Source of the DNA: CBDHGY01 sp965263325
Lineage (GTDB): Bacteria > Pseudomonadota > Alphaproteobacteria > Caulobacterales > Hyphomonadaceae
Direction: 5' to 3'
Length of the DNA: 64,000 bases
Assembly: GCA_965263325.1 (NCBI GenBank)
Contig: CBDHGY010000002.1
Coordinates: 2,728,001-2,792,000, forward strand
The notes beneath the pieces were generated by a model that worked only from the letters and a program-made list of their open reading frames with translations, was not told where the DNA came from and did no database searches. The position numbers and the translations under genes are program-made. Shown here one piece after another: positions 17,112 through 26,519 of this stretch. Within the stretch, counting starts at the first letter, position 1. Each line of letters starts with the position of its first letter.

Positions 17112-17223
17112 ACTCTTTCATCCCCGCGTGACTTGGAACGTGATATGGGCTCTTCGATTGACGCTTCAACATAGGTGACGTGAACACACCGCAACAATGA
17201 TGCGATGTCACAAAGATTTTATG

Positions 17224-17258
17224 TTGCCAAAACATATAAACATATGTTTATATGTCGC
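17224..17258 (+). promoter_or_regulatory. Promoter and 24-bp palindrome of the methionine operon
   Basis: A perfect palindrome (17232-17255, half-arm ACATATAAACAT) ends three bases before the ATG at 17259. TTGCCA (17224-17229), 17 bp, TTTATA (17247-17252), 6 bp, ATG fits a leaderless promoter. No ribosome site is seen. Autoregulation by the ArsR domain encoded next is likely. Confidence 0.65.
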
Positions 17259-18236
17259 ATGAAATTTGATCCTGAGCAAACTGTTTCGGCTTTGCGAGCA
17301 GCTGGCGAGCCGACCCGACTGCGCATTCTTGCACTGCTCAGACAGGGTGATCTGGCCGTTGGGGAACTGGCTCAATTGCTCGGACAAAGCCAGCCGAGGC
17401 TTTCGCATCATTTGAAAGCGCTGTCATCGGCCGGATTGGTGGAGCGACTTCCTGAGGGATCCTGGGTTTTTTATCGGTTGGTTCAGCGCGGCCCGGCTCG
17501 ACGGATTCTGGACTCTGTGTTTGAAGAAACGGACCTTGCTGTCGGCGATTTCGAGCGCGACAATCGCCAATTGCAAACTGTGCGCGCTGCGCGAGCAGCT
17601 GAAGCAAGTGCGTATTTCGAACGAATAGCAGATACGTGGGACACCGTAAGGTCGTTGCACTATCCAAATGAAGCGATTGAAAAAGCGCTACTGGATGCGG
17701 CAGGTAAGGGGCCGTTCAATTCTGTTGTCGATATTGGAACGGGGACAGGCCGAATGCTTGCGCTTTTTGCGCCGCTGAGTGAGCGCGCTGAGGGCATCGA
17801 TCTTAGTCATAAGATGTTGAATGTCGCGCGGGCTAATCTTGAAAATGCAGGTGTAACAAACGCACGTGTGCGCCAGGGTGATGCGGTGGCAATTCCTGTC
17901 GAGAGCGCTACGGCAGATCTGGTGATCTTACACCAAGTTCTGCATTTTATAGATGCACCAGAGCAAGTTATCGCCGAAGCCGCTCGCATTCTCCGTCCGG
18001 GTGGACGTTTGCTAATTGTAGATTTTGCGCCCCACGATCTTGAGTTTTTGAGAACAGATCACGCGCACAGGCATTTGGGCATGCAGCATAGCGCGCTCAA
18101 CATATGGACGGACACACACGGACTTTCGCTTTCCGAACCGCGTAAGTTTGATCCGCCGGCAGACCTGAAAGAAGGTCTCGCGGTGCAGATTTGGACGGCA
18201 GACAAGTCATCTCTTCATAAGGAGGCAGCCGCATGA
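17259..18236 (+). CDS. ArsR-type regulator fused to SAM-dependent methyltransferase
   Basis: 325 residues. Residues 1-95 are an ArsR winged helix (GEPTRLRILALLRQGDLAVGE, QSQPRLSHHLKALSSAGLVE). Residues 130-300 are a class I methyltransferase with SVVDIGTGTGRMLALFA and LRPGGRLLIVDFAPH. ArsR regulators tied to the methionine cycle, such as SahR, sense S-adenosylhomocysteine; here the methyltransferase-like domain could be the sensor. It heads the metF-metH operon and overlaps metF by ATGA. Whether it still methylates anything is unknown. Confidence 0.9.
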   Translation: MKFDPEQTVSALRAAGEPTRLRILALLRQGDLAVGELAQLLGQSQPRLSHHLKALSSAGLVERLPEGSWVFYRLVQRGPARRILDSVFEETDLAVGDFERDNRQLQTVRAARAAEASAYFERIADTWDTVRSLHYPNEAIEKALLDAAGKGPFNSVVDIGTGTGRMLALFAPLSERAEGIDLSHKMLNVARANLENAGVTNARVRQGDAVAIPVESATADLVILHQVLHFIDAPEQVIAEAARILRPGGRLLIVDFAPHDLEFLRTDHAHRHLGMQHSALNIWTDTHGLSLSEPRKFDPPADLKEGLAVQIWTADKSSLHKEAAA

Positions 18237-19117
18237 GCGCGCCCAACGTATCGTTTGAATTTTTCCCGCCAAAAACTGAAAAGATGGCGACGCGCCTCTG
18301 GGAAACCGTTGAAAGGCTGGAGCCGGTCAACCCGCTATTTGTGTCTGTTACCTACGGGGCAGGTGGCTCCACGCGTGAGCGGACACATGACACAGTAAAG
18401 CGCATCGCAGATGAAACGACCTTAACGCCCGCGGCGCACTTAACCTGTGTGGATGCTACCAAAGAAGAAGTCCATGCAGTTGCAGAAGACTATTATCAAG
18501 CGGGTGTGAAACATATTGTTGCCCTGCGCGGCGATAGCCCAGACGGCATGGGCGAAGCATTTGAGCCGCACCCAGAAGGGTATCAAAGTTCAGTTGAACT
18601 GATCGAAGGTCTTCGTGCGCACCGCCCGGAACTTGGCAAGTGTTTTGAAATCTCCGTCAGCTGTTATCCTGAACCACACCCGGATAGCCAGGGGTGGGAC
18701 AAGGATCTTGCGCTGTTGAAGGCCAAACAAGATGCAGGTGCAGACCGGGCGATCACGCAATTCTTTTTTGAGCCGGATCTCTATTTCAAATTTCTCGACA
18801 AAGCGCACGATGCAGGCATCACGATGCCGATCGTTCCCGGAATAATGTTACAGTCGAATTTCAAGGGTCTAACCAAGATTGCGAAGCTCTGTAATGCGTC
18901 GCTGCCAACGTGGCTGCATACGCTTTATGAAGGTCTCGACGAGGATCCGGAAACGCGCGATCTCATTACGGCGAATGTTGCTGCTGAGCTTTGCCGTAAA
19001 CTTGCTGATCAAGGCGTATCAGACTTCCATCTTTATACGCTGAACAGAGCGTCGCTCGCGCTTTCGACGTGCCGCCTGCTCGGACTTAAAGCAGCCCCCA
19101 GTAAGGCGGCGGCGTAA
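18233..19117 (+). CDS. metF: Methylenetetrahydrofolate reductase
   Basis: 294 residues. It reduces 5,10-methylene-THF to 5-methyl-THF, the methyl donor for MetH. Family motifs: VSFEFFPPKTEKM at the start, VTYGAGGSTRERT, AHLTCVDATKEEV, and HIVALRGDSPDG for FAD and folate binding. The ATG overlaps the upstream stop (ATGA) and has GGAGG close by. It is a standard length for bacterial MetF. The next gene overlaps its stop by one base. Confidence 0.95.
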   Translation: MSAPNVSFEFFPPKTEKMATRLWETVERLEPVNPLFVSVTYGAGGSTRERTHDTVKRIADETTLTPAAHLTCVDATKEEVHAVAEDYYQAGVKHIVALRGDSPDGMGEAFEPHPEGYQSSVELIEGLRAHRPELGKCFEISVSCYPEPHPDSQGWDKDLALLKAKQDAGADRAITQFFFEPDLYFKFLDKAHDAGITMPIVPGIMLQSNFKGLTKIAKLCNASLPTWLHTLYEGLDEDPETRDLITANVAAELCRKLADQGVSDFHLYTLNRASLALSTCRLLGLKAAPSKAAA

Positions 19118-20175
19118 TGAACAGATTGGAAAGACTCGCTGCCCTAGAAGCGCTCGCCGCTAAGCGCGTCCTTGTGCTCGACGGCGCAATGGGTACGCAG
19201 ATCCAGCAGCTTCAATTGGAGGAGGAGGAATTCCGCGGTCAGCGATTTTCTGAATGGGGCCAGCCCGTGAAAGGCAATAATGACATGCTGAACCTGACGC
19301 GCCCGGACGATATCAAAGCCATCCATCGGCGCTACATCGATGCCGGCGCGGACCTTTTCGAGACCAACACATTCTCTACCACCACCATCGCCATGGCTGA
19401 TTATGGCATGGAGGCGATGGCCGCTGAAATGGCGGAAGCGGGTGCAAAGCTCGCGCGCGAGGCGGCCGATGAAGCGAGCGCGGAACTTGGCCGCCCGGTT
19501 GGCGTGCTCGGCGCGATTGGCCCGACGAATAAAACGCTTTCACTCAGCCCGGATGTGAACGACCCGGGATACCGCGAAGTTACGTTTGATGACGTGCGGC
19601 AAGCTTATCTCGAACAGGCGCGTGCGATGTCTCCGTATGTTGATTTCTTTCTGATTGAGACGGTCTTCGATACGCTAAACGCCAAGGCAGCAATCAAAGC
19701 GTTGCTCGATCTGGAAGCCGAGACCGGCGAACATATTCCGATCATCATTTCTGGCACGATCACCGATGCCTCTGGGCGGACGCTCTCTGGCCAGACAGCC
19801 GAAGCGTTTTGGTATTCTGTCCGGCATGCCAAACCCTGGGCCGTTGGCCTCAACTGCGCGCTCGGCGCGGATCTCATGCGCCAGCACATCGCCGCCATCG
19901 CCCGCGTCGCTGACACGCGTGTTATCGCTTATCCAAATGCCGGCTTGCCGAATGCGTTTGGAGAGTATGATGAGACGCCAGATGAAACCGCCGCGCATCT
20001 GAAAGAGTGGGCGGGCTCCGGTCTCGTCAATGTGCTTGGCGGCTGCTGCGGTACGACGCCCGGCCATATCGAAGCGATTGCTGGTGCCGTAAGCTCGGCA
20101 ACGCCGCGCGAAATCCCTGCGCAGGATCGCGCCATGCGGCTTTCTGGGTTAGAACCTTTTGAGTTAGCTTCGTGA
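19117..20175 (+). CDS. metH: Methionine synthase, homocysteine-binding half
   Basis: 352 residues, equal to the first module of cobalamin-dependent MetH. VLVLDGAMGTQIQQL begins the barrel; zinc ligands are visible in VGLNCALGAD and LGGCCGTTPGHI. It binds and activates homocysteine. The rest of MetH is encoded separately at 21700-24333, so the enzyme must assemble from two polypeptides. Split MetH is known in alphaproteobacteria. A BHMT-like independent methyltransferase is the alternative, but the operon favours MetH. Confidence 0.92.
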   Translation: MNRLERLAALEALAAKRVLVLDGAMGTQIQQLQLEEEEFRGQRFSEWGQPVKGNNDMLNLTRPDDIKAIHRRYIDAGADLFETNTFSTTTIAMADYGMEAMAAEMAEAGAKLAREAADEASAELGRPVGVLGAIGPTNKTLSLSPDVNDPGYREVTFDDVRQAYLEQARAMSPYVDFFLIETVFDTLNAKAAIKALLDLEAETGEHIPIIISGTITDASGRTLSGQTAEAFWYSVRHAKPWAVGLNCALGADLMRQHIAAIARVADTRVIAYPNAGLPNAFGEYDETPDETAAHLKEWAGSGLVNVLGGCCGTTPGHIEAIAGAVSSATPREIPAQDRAMRLSGLEPFELAS

Positions 20176-20792
20176 CGGTTTCCGGGCTCTGGCCGTTCTT
20201 TCTAGCAAGTCTTGCGATTGAGCTGACGCCTGGTCCAAATATGTTCTACATCGCGCTTGTCAGTGCCCAGCATGGGCGACTCGCTGGCTATGCGACAACA
20301 CTCGGTGTCGCGCTTGGCTTGCTCATAATCGGTGTACTGGCGGCACTGGGGTTTTCAGCGATCGTGGTCGGCAACCCAGTGCTATACGAAATCATCCGCG
20401 GCGCGGGCATCTTGTATTTGTTGTGGCTGGCATTCGATACGTGGCGCGACACAATGGTTGCGGCGTATCATATAGAGTTAGACCGGGTCGTGCGTGAGAG
20501 CTTTGTGCGCGGATTGATCACCAATCTTCTGAACCCCAAGGCGTTTCTGTTTTATATCAGTGTGGTGCCGTCATTCGTGTCACCAACCGGCCCATACCAA
20601 ATTCAGGCTATCTGGCTAACCTGCTTGTATGTTGCTATTGCAACTGTGGTGCATTCGTCCATCGTGATAGGTGCCGGGGCGATCTCTCAGCAGTTGCAGA
20701 TACCCGGCAGGCGAAAAATTGCAGGTAGGTGTTTTGCGGTGCTTTTAATATTCGTGGCCATCTGGATATTTATGAAAACAGCGAGGGGATAG
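20172..20792 (+). CDS. LysE/RhtB-family exporter
   Basis: 206 residues, about six membrane segments. Starts at GTG 20172 within GTGA overlapping the metH stop. The N-terminal LELTPGPNMF-like motif (AIELTPGPNMFYIALVSAQHG) and NLLNPKAFLFYISVVPSF near residue 120 are diagnostic. Members export amino acids or homoserine lactones. Its place inside the methionine operon suggests export of methionine, homocysteine or a related compound when pools rise; the substrate is not proven. Confidence 0.88.
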   Translation: MTVSGLWPFFLASLAIELTPGPNMFYIALVSAQHGRLAGYATTLGVALGLLIIGVLAALGFSAIVVGNPVLYEIIRGAGILYLLWLAFDTWRDTMVAAYHIELDRVVRESFVRGLITNLLNPKAFLFYISVVPSFVSPTGPYQIQAIWLTCLYVAIATVVHSSIVIGAGAISQQLQIPGRRKIAGRCFAVLLIFVAIWIFMKTARG

Positions 20793-20798
20793 GAAAGA

Positions 20799-21350
20799 AT
20801 GGGAAAAGTCTACGACGCCATAGATGATAAGCTGAAAGCCTTCATCGAAGCGCAGAAAATGTTTTTTGTTGCGACCGCGCCGCTCTCAGGCGAAGGGCAT
20901 GTCAATCTCAGCCCAAAAGGGTATGATGCGTTCAAAATCCTCGGCCCGAACGAGGTCGCCTATCTCGATCTAGGCGGCTCTGGTATTGAGACGCAGGCCC
21001 ACGTTCAGGAGAATGGCCGCATCACCATCATGTTCTGCGCGTTTGAGGGCGCGGCGAATATCGTGCGTCTCTATGGTAAGGCGCAAGCGGTTCAGTTTGA
21101 TGATCCGCGCTTTCCGGATCTACTCGAAAAGTTCCCGAACTATGAGAAAGCCCGCGCGATCTTCGTTGTAAAAGTTAGCCGTGTGTCTGATAGCTGCGGC
21201 TGGGGTGTGCCCTTCTATGAGTTCAAGGGTGACCGCGACCAGCTCCAGCGCTACGCCGATAATCCAGATCGTAACGCTGATTTCTGGGCTGAGAAATTTC
21301 GAACCAAGAATGCTGTCAGCATTGATGGACTGGAGGGGATCAAATCATGA
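20799..21350 (+). CDS. Pyridoxamine 5'-phosphate oxidase-like flavin protein
   Basis: 183 residues. The split-barrel pattern is seen in KMFFVATAPLSGEGHVNLSPKG and the following YLDLGGSGIETQAHVQENGR segment, typical of FMN-binding PPOX-like proteins. It lacks full PdxH length and is not expected to make PLP. It lies between the two metH halves, 6 bp after lysE and overlapping the DUF1428 gene by ATGA. The function is unknown; a reductase of flavin or cofactor type is conceivable. Confidence 0.8.
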   Translation: MGKVYDAIDDKLKAFIEAQKMFFVATAPLSGEGHVNLSPKGYDAFKILGPNEVAYLDLGGSGIETQAHVQENGRITIMFCAFEGAANIVRLYGKAQAVQFDDPRFPDLLEKFPNYEKARAIFVVKVSRVSDSCGWGVPFYEFKGDRDQLQRYADNPDRNADFWAEKFRTKNAVSIDGLEGIKS

Positions 21351-21697
21351 CATATGTAGATGGCTTTGTGCTGGCTGTACCTACGGAAAATAAACAGGCC
21401 TATCTCGATCATGCGCGCGATTGTGTTCCGATCTTCAAAAAGTATGGCGCGCTGCGCTGCGTTGAGAACTGGGGTGTGGATGTACCAGACGGCGAGAGCA
21501 CGTCGTTTCCTATGGCCGTGAAGCTGAAAGAGGGCGAGACCGTTATGTTCTCTTGGATTGTTTGGCCCTCGAAAGAGGTGCGCGACACGGGCATGGAGGA
21601 GCTGATGAAAGATCCATTCTTTGCTGAAAATGCGGAAATGCCGTTTGATGGTTCGCGCATGATCTTCGGCAGTTTTGAAACTATATTAGACGAGTAA
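21347..21697 (+). CDS. DUF1428 family protein
   Basis: 116 residues. TYVDGFVLAVPTENKQAYL at the N-terminus, the central GALRCVENWGVDVPDGES and PFDGSRMIFGSF at the end match DUF1428, a ferredoxin-like fold related to stress-responsive dimeric barrels. It overlaps the PPOX-like gene by ATGA and precedes the metH C-half by 2 bp, so translation is coupled. No activity is known for the family. Confidence 0.85.
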   Translation: MTYVDGFVLAVPTENKQAYLDHARDCVPIFKKYGALRCVENWGVDVPDGESTSFPMAVKLKEGETVMFSWIVWPSKEVRDTGMEELMKDPFFAENAEMPFDGSRMIFGSFETILDE

Positions 21698-21699
21698 AA

Positions 21700-24333
21700 A
21701 TGACCTCCCAAACCACAACATTCGTCAACGTTGGCGAACGCACCAACGTCACCGGATCTGCGCGCTTCCGCAAACTGATCACCAATGGTGAGTATGACAC
21801 CGCGGTTGAGGTGGCGCGCCAGCAAGTCGAAAACGGCGCGCAGATCATCGATGTGAACATGGATGAAGGCATGCTCGACGGCGCGCTCGCCATGACGACC
21901 TTCCTCAACCTCATCGCCGCGGAACCAGACATCGCGCGCGTGCCGGTGATGATCGATTCGTCCAAATGGGAAGTGATTGAAGCAGGCCTCAAATGCGTGC
22001 AGGGCAAAGCGGTCGTGAACTCGATCTCCATGAAAGAGGGCGAGGAAAGCTTCATCAAACAGGCGCGCGCGTGCATGGCGTATGGTGCCGCCGTTGTCGT
22101 CATGGCGTTCGACGAGGAAGGCCAGGCCGATATCGCCTCGCGCAAGATTGAAATTTGTCAGCGTGCTTACAAAATCCTGACCGAGCAAGTCGGCTTCCCG
22201 CCAGAAGACATCATCTTCGATCCAAACATTTTCGCGGTCGCAACCGGCATTGAAGAGCATGACAATTACGCGGTCGATTTCATTGAGGCGGCCCGCGAAA
22301 TTCGCAAGACCTGCCCTGGCGCGCACATTTCTGGCGGGCTCTCGAATGTCAGCTTCAGCTTCCGAGGCAATGAGCCAGTGCGCCGCGCGATGCACTCAGT
22401 GTTCCTCTATCACGCGATCCCAGCGGGCATGGATATGGGCATCGTGAATGCCGGCCAGCTTGACATTTATGATGAGATCGAGCCTGAGCTCCGTGAGCGG
22501 GTTGAGGATGTCATCCTCAATCGACGGAGCGATGCGACAGAGCGCTTGATCGAAATAGCCGAGGGGCTTCGGGGACAGAAAGGCAAAGCCAAAGTCAAGG
22601 ATATGTCCTGGCGCGAGCAGAGCGTTGAGAAACGCCTCGAACATGCGCTCGTGAATGGCATTACTGAGTTCATCGAAGAGGATACCGAAGAGGCCCGCGC
22701 CGCGCGTAAGCGGCCACTCCATGTGATTGAAGGGCCATTGATGGACGGCATGAATGTGGTCGGTGATCTGTTCGGTTCCGGCAAAATGTTCTTGCCGCAA
22801 GTGGTGAAGTCGGCCCGCGTAATGAAGGCGGCCGTCGCCTATCTCGACCCGTTCATGCAAGCGGAAAAAGAAGCGCTCGGCACGGTCGATGTCTCGAATG
22901 GCAAAGTGCTCATGGCCACCGTGAAAGGCGATGTTCACGACATCGGCAAGAATATTGTTGGCGTTGTGCTTGCCTGTAATGGCTATGAAATTGTCGATAT
23001 GGGTGTCATGGTTCCGGCTGAAGAAATTCTCGATAAGGCCGAAGAAGAGAATTGCGACATCATCGGTTTGTCGGGTCTGATTACGCCAAGCCTTGATGAG
23101 ATGGTCTACGTCGCGCGCGAGATGCAGCGCCGCGGCATGAAGCAACCACTGCTCATCGGTGGGGCTACGACCTCGCCAGCACATACGGCGGTCAAGATTG
23201 ATCCTGTACGGAGCAATGGGCCGAGCGTGCATGTGACCGATGCAAGCCGCGCCGTCGGAGTTGTGTCTACGTTGTTATCTGATGATGAGCGCCCGCTCTT
23301 CCTTGAAACGACGCAGGCCAAATATCAACGCATGCGCGATGCTCGCGCTGGTGGACCGCCAAAGCCGCGCCTGCCAATTGAAGAAGCGCGCAACGCCGCG
23401 CTCCAGCTTTCCAGCGGCCCAGTCCCCGCACCGAGCTATACCGGCGTGCGCACCTTTGAGGATATCGATCTGGGCGAGCTTGCGCAGTTTATCGACTGGA
23501 CACCGTTTTTCGCGAGCTGGGATCTTGCTGGCCGCTACCCGCAAATTCTGGATGATGATGTTGTCGGCGAAGCGGCGTCCGACCTCTGGCGCGATGCACA
23601 AGCCATGATGCAACAAATCATCGGGCAAGCCTGGTTCAAGCCGAAAGCAGTAGTTGGTTTTTGGGAGGCTTCACGGGCGGGCGACGATGTGAAGCTCGCC
23701 AGTGGAGAAACCTTCCATACACTCCGCCAGCAAATGGTGAAGGACAATGGCAAGGCGAATTTTGCTTTGTCAGATTTTGTCGCCGAGGCAGGCGATCACA
23801 TTGGCGGGTTCGCTGTCACTGCTGGGCCGCAAGCTGAAGAAAAAGCGAAAGAGTTTGAAGCTGCGGGCGATGATTACTCCGCCATCATGGTCAAGGCACT
23901 CGCAGACCGGTTCGCCGAAGCCATGGCGGAATATATGCACCACAAAGTCCGCGCCGAGCTGTGGGGCTATGCGAGCGATGAAGCTCTTTCAAATCAAGAT
24001 CTCATCAAAGAGGCCTATCAGGGCATCCGCCCCGCACCTGGTTATCCCTGTCAGCCAGACCACACCGAAAAGCAGACATTGTTCAAGCTTCTGAACGCCG
24101 AGCAGATTGGACTGGAACTCACGAGCAGCTGCGCAATGTATCCAGCGGCATCTGTTTCCGGTCTCTATTTTGCGCATCCGGAAAGCGTCTATTTTGCTGT
24201 TGGCCGGATCGAGCGGGATCAGGTGGCTGACTATGCCGCCCGGAAAGGCTGGGACATGCGCACCGCTGAACGCTGGCTTGGCCCGATCCTGAATTATGAT
24301 CCGTCGGAAATCGATGCGGAAGCGGCGGCTTGA
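21700..24333 (+). CDS. metH: Methionine synthase, folate-, cobalamin- and AdoMet-binding half
   Basis: 877 residues, equal to modules 2-4 of MetH. The folate barrel starts with FVNVGERTNVTGSARF; the cap domain is near residues 300-390; the cobalamin ligand histidine is in GDVHDIGKNIVG near residue 412, with later IGLSGLITPSLDEMV and IGGATTSP; the reactivation domain ends with SSCAMYPAASVSGLYFAH and VADYAARKGW. With the 19117-20175 product it forms a full cobalamin-dependent methionine synthase. No cobalamin riboswitch is visible in the operon. Confidence 0.95.
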   Translation: MTSQTTTFVNVGERTNVTGSARFRKLITNGEYDTAVEVARQQVENGAQIIDVNMDEGMLDGALAMTTFLNLIAAEPDIARVPVMIDSSKWEVIEAGLKCVQGKAVVNSISMKEGEESFIKQARACMAYGAAVVVMAFDEEGQADIASRKIEICQRAYKILTEQVGFPPEDIIFDPNIFAVATGIEEHDNYAVDFIEAAREIRKTCPGAHISGGLSNVSFSFRGNEPVRRAMHSVFLYHAIPAGMDMGIVNAGQLDIYDEIEPELRERVEDVILNRRSDATERLIEIAEGLRGQKGKAKVKDMSWREQSVEKRLEHALVNGITEFIEEDTEEARAARKRPLHVIEGPLMDGMNVVGDLFGSGKMFLPQVVKSARVMKAAVAYLDPFMQAEKEALGTVDVSNGKVLMATVKGDVHDIGKNIVGVVLACNGYEIVDMGVMVPAEEILDKAEEENCDIIGLSGLITPSLDEMVYVAREMQRRGMKQPLLIGGATTSPAHTAVKIDPVRSNGPSVHVTDASRAVGVVSTLLSDDERPLFLETTQAKYQRMRDARAGGPPKPRLPIEEARNAALQLSSGPVPAPSYTGVRTFEDIDLGELAQFIDWTPFFASWDLAGRYPQILDDDVVGEAASDLWRDAQAMMQQIIGQAWFKPKAVVGFWEASRAGDDVKLASGETFHTLRQQMVKDNGKANFALSDFVAEAGDHIGGFAVTAGPQAEEKAKEFEAAGDDYSAIMVKALADRFAEAMAEYMHHKVRAELWGYASDEALSNQDLIKEAYQGIRPAPGYPCQPDHTEKQTLFKLLNAEQIGLELTSSCAMYPAASVSGLYFAHPESVYFAVGRIERDQVADYAARKGWDMRTAERWLGPILNYDPSEIDAEAAA

Positions 24334-24409
24334 ATTGTCGGTCCATTGGAACGATTATAGGCGAAGGAGGCCCCGGTGGGGCAATCGGCAGAGGCAGCTC
24401 AGAAATGCA

Positions 24410-24815
24410 ATGATCATCCGGCAGCTAACCAATGAAGAGCTAGGTGCACTTAGCGATGGCCTTAAACTCGCAAGTGAATTGGTCGACGCGCCCATCGACG
24501 CATCATCGACTCAATCGCTCTATGATGTCGTTTTGCAAGCCGAATCCCCAACTGACGAGGTGATCATCTCGCTGGGCTTTGCTTTTTGGAAAACTGATAG
24601 TCGACTTTCCAGAGTTTGAGTGGGTTAGATTATCTGACGAGTTTGGCGAAGAAACCAGCATTGCCATAAAAAATACAAAGCTTGTGTGTTCACCCATCAG
24701 TATGATTCAAAAACGCATACAGCGCCGCGAGGGAGTTGATGTTTGTGAACTCGCGCAAGTAACTATTGATCTGATGCGCGAGAGAGCATCCGATGCCGAT
24801 CATCGACATCAATGA
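24410..24815 (+). pseudogene. Frameshifted DUF3806-like gene
   Basis: From ATG 24410 the frame reads into DEVIISLGFAF, then leaves the family at a five-T run (24583-24587) and stops at 24619. With four Ts the frame continues as GFAFGKLIVDFPEFEWVRLS and runs to a stop at 24813-24815 that overlaps the next start by ATGA. The restored product of about 134 residues looks like a DUF3806-type small domain. The coupling to the next gene argues the intact gene was real until recently, or that the extra T is a sequencing error. Confidence 0.7.
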
Positions 24816-25192
24816 AACTTGCAACCATCACCCTCGTCGTGCCGGACTATGGCACCGCTATTGATTTCTATGTCGGCAGACTCGGCTTCGAACTGCGCGA
24901 GGATACTCGGCTCAGCGAAACAAAACGCTGGGTCCGCGTCGCGCCGCCGGGTGCAGAGACAGCGCTTCTTCTCGCGAAAGCTGACGGCACCGAACAGGAA
25001 ACCGCCATCGGAAACCAGACAGGCGGTCGTGTCGCGTTCTTCTTAGAGACTGATGATTTTGCCCGCGATTATGCTGCCATGCTCGCAAAAGGTGTCGATT
25101 TCAAAGAGCCGCCAAGGCATGAAACATATGGCACGGTAGTGGTGTTCGCGGACCCTTTCGGGAACTTGTGGGATTTGATCCAGCCTGCCTAG
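24812..25192 (+). CDS. VOC (glyoxalase/dioxygenase) family protein
   Basis: 126 residues with the two-part VOC fold: KLATITLVVPDYGTAIDFYVG at the start and VVVFADPFGNLWDLIQ at the end. Members are metal-dependent lyases, isomerases or resistance proteins; the activity cannot be assigned here. It overlaps the frameshifted gene by ATGA. Its stop codon lies in CTAG (25189-25192), shared with the convergent TadG-like gene. Confidence 0.85.
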   Translation: MKLATITLVVPDYGTAIDFYVGRLGFELREDTRLSETKRWVRVAPPGAETALLLAKADGTEQETAIGNQTGGRVAFFLETDDFARDYAAMLAKGVDFKEPPRHETYGTVVVFADPFGNLWDLIQPA

Positions 25193-26409
25193 TTCGTGAG
25201 ACGAAGATTTGAGAGTTGCGACGCAATCTCTTCGTAAACCGCAATGAGTTCGTTTCCGTTTTCGGGTTCGAAATAGTGATCCGGAGACGATGCACAGTCC
25301 TTTAGGACTTTCTGACCCGCCTTGGGGGCCTTGAAGGCAACAGAGTACACCTGAACACCAGCGTCGCGCATTTGCTTGCAAAGGACTTTAGATTGATTGA
25401 CGGAGTTGCCCTGATCATCGTCATAAGTCGTATTGAACGATCCATCAGTCATCAAGATGACTGATTTGATGACGTCGGGATCATCATATTGAAGTGGCGC
25501 GCTGGCTGCCGGCCAAATATCATTCCATTCTGGCGAGATCGCGTACCATGACCAAGCAATGCCGAGCTGTCCTGCGGTCCAACCATTTGCCTTCAGCCCA
25601 TCGATCTCTGACTTAAGCGTACCTGCTTTGTTTGTGAGCGGAAGAATTTCTGCTTTCGGGCACCAGATATTCTTGCCGTTCACGCTGACGGTTTCATAGC
25701 CGACCCATTTTTCGTCTTCGGGTGCTTCATCTGTTTTCTTGGCTTTACCTTCACGCTCGGTGACACATGTTGCGTGGTCGCGGTCCTTGTCGAAATTGTC
25801 TGATCCGACGACGCTTTCGGTGTAAGAGCCGAGGTTGACCGATGTTGAGTATGGTGCGAGCGCGATACGGGTGTCATCGCCTGAATCCGCGGTAAGAATA
25901 TCGACCGCGTTCTTGGCAGCGGTTTGCAGGTCTTTGAGTTTTTGTCCCTTCATCGAACCGCTAACATCAAGCATGAGAGCGAGATCGAGCTTGGAGGCTT
26001 TCGATTGTGCGGTTGCCGTCGTGTTTAAAGCAATATTTTCGGTGCCAATGATGCCTGACACTGTTGTGCCTACTTCGCAATTTGCACTTACCGAAACGCC
26101 GCCTGTTTCGTCATTCGTGACAATTGTTGGCTCTGCACAAGAGGCACCGTGAGGAATGGTTGACATCGCATTCTGGAAATACGCTCTCGCGACGGCTTCT
26201 GCCGTCGCTCCGTCATCGTAATATTGACGAGCGCCCGCAAGCGCTGCAGCATCAGCTCTCGCCTGGATTTGTGATTTGATTGATTGGGCGCGCTGGATAT
26301 CCATCGCAAAACCAAACACAACAATGATCGGCAAAAGTGCGAGCGCGAATATGACTGCGGTCGTACCGTTCTCTCTGCGAGCAAATTCAAGGGCGAGCGT
26401 TTTCATCAT
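25189..26409 (-). CDS. TadE/TadG-like pilus assembly protein with VWA domain
   Basis: 406 residues. The N-terminus has the TadE/G pattern (FARRENGTTAVIFALALLP then a membrane helix and QARADAAALAGAR). From residue 145 a von Willebrand A domain carries the metal site DVSGSMKG and ILMTDGSFNTT. Six or more cysteines lie in the periplasmic part. TadG proteins support Flp pilus export; no other tad gene is nearby, so it may be an orphan paralogue acting in the envelope. Confidence 0.85.
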   Translation of the reverse strand: MMKTLALEFARRENGTTAVIFALALLPIIVVFGFAMDIQRAQSIKSQIQARADAAALAGARQYYDDGATAEAVARAYFQNAMSTIPHGASCAEPTIVTNDETGGVSVSANCEVGTTVSGIIGTENIALNTTATAQSKASKLDLALMLDVSGSMKGQKLKDLQTAAKNAVDILTADSGDDTRIALAPYSTSVNLGSYTESVVGSDNFDKDRDHATCVTEREGKAKKTDEAPEDEKWVGYETVSVNGKNIWCPKAEILPLTNKAGTLKSEIDGLKANGWTAGQLGIAWSWYAISPEWNDIWPAASAPLQYDDPDVIKSVILMTDGSFNTTYDDDQGNSVNQSKVLCKQMRDAGVQVYSVAFKAPKAGQKVLKDCASSPDHYFEPENGNELIAVYEEIASQLSNLRLTN

Positions 26410-26519
26410 GCACGGCTAATTGCAAAGCCGATGCCGCGAATTTCACGTATCTCGTTTCCCTTTTGAGGAGATTTTCAGGTTCGCTCGCCGAAATCGGCGA
26501 TATCAGCGTAAATCTTGTG

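Noticed and set aside
22396..23232. Long minus-strand open frame of 278 codons
   Set aside because: It lies opposite the conserved metH C-half; composition shadow of the true gene.
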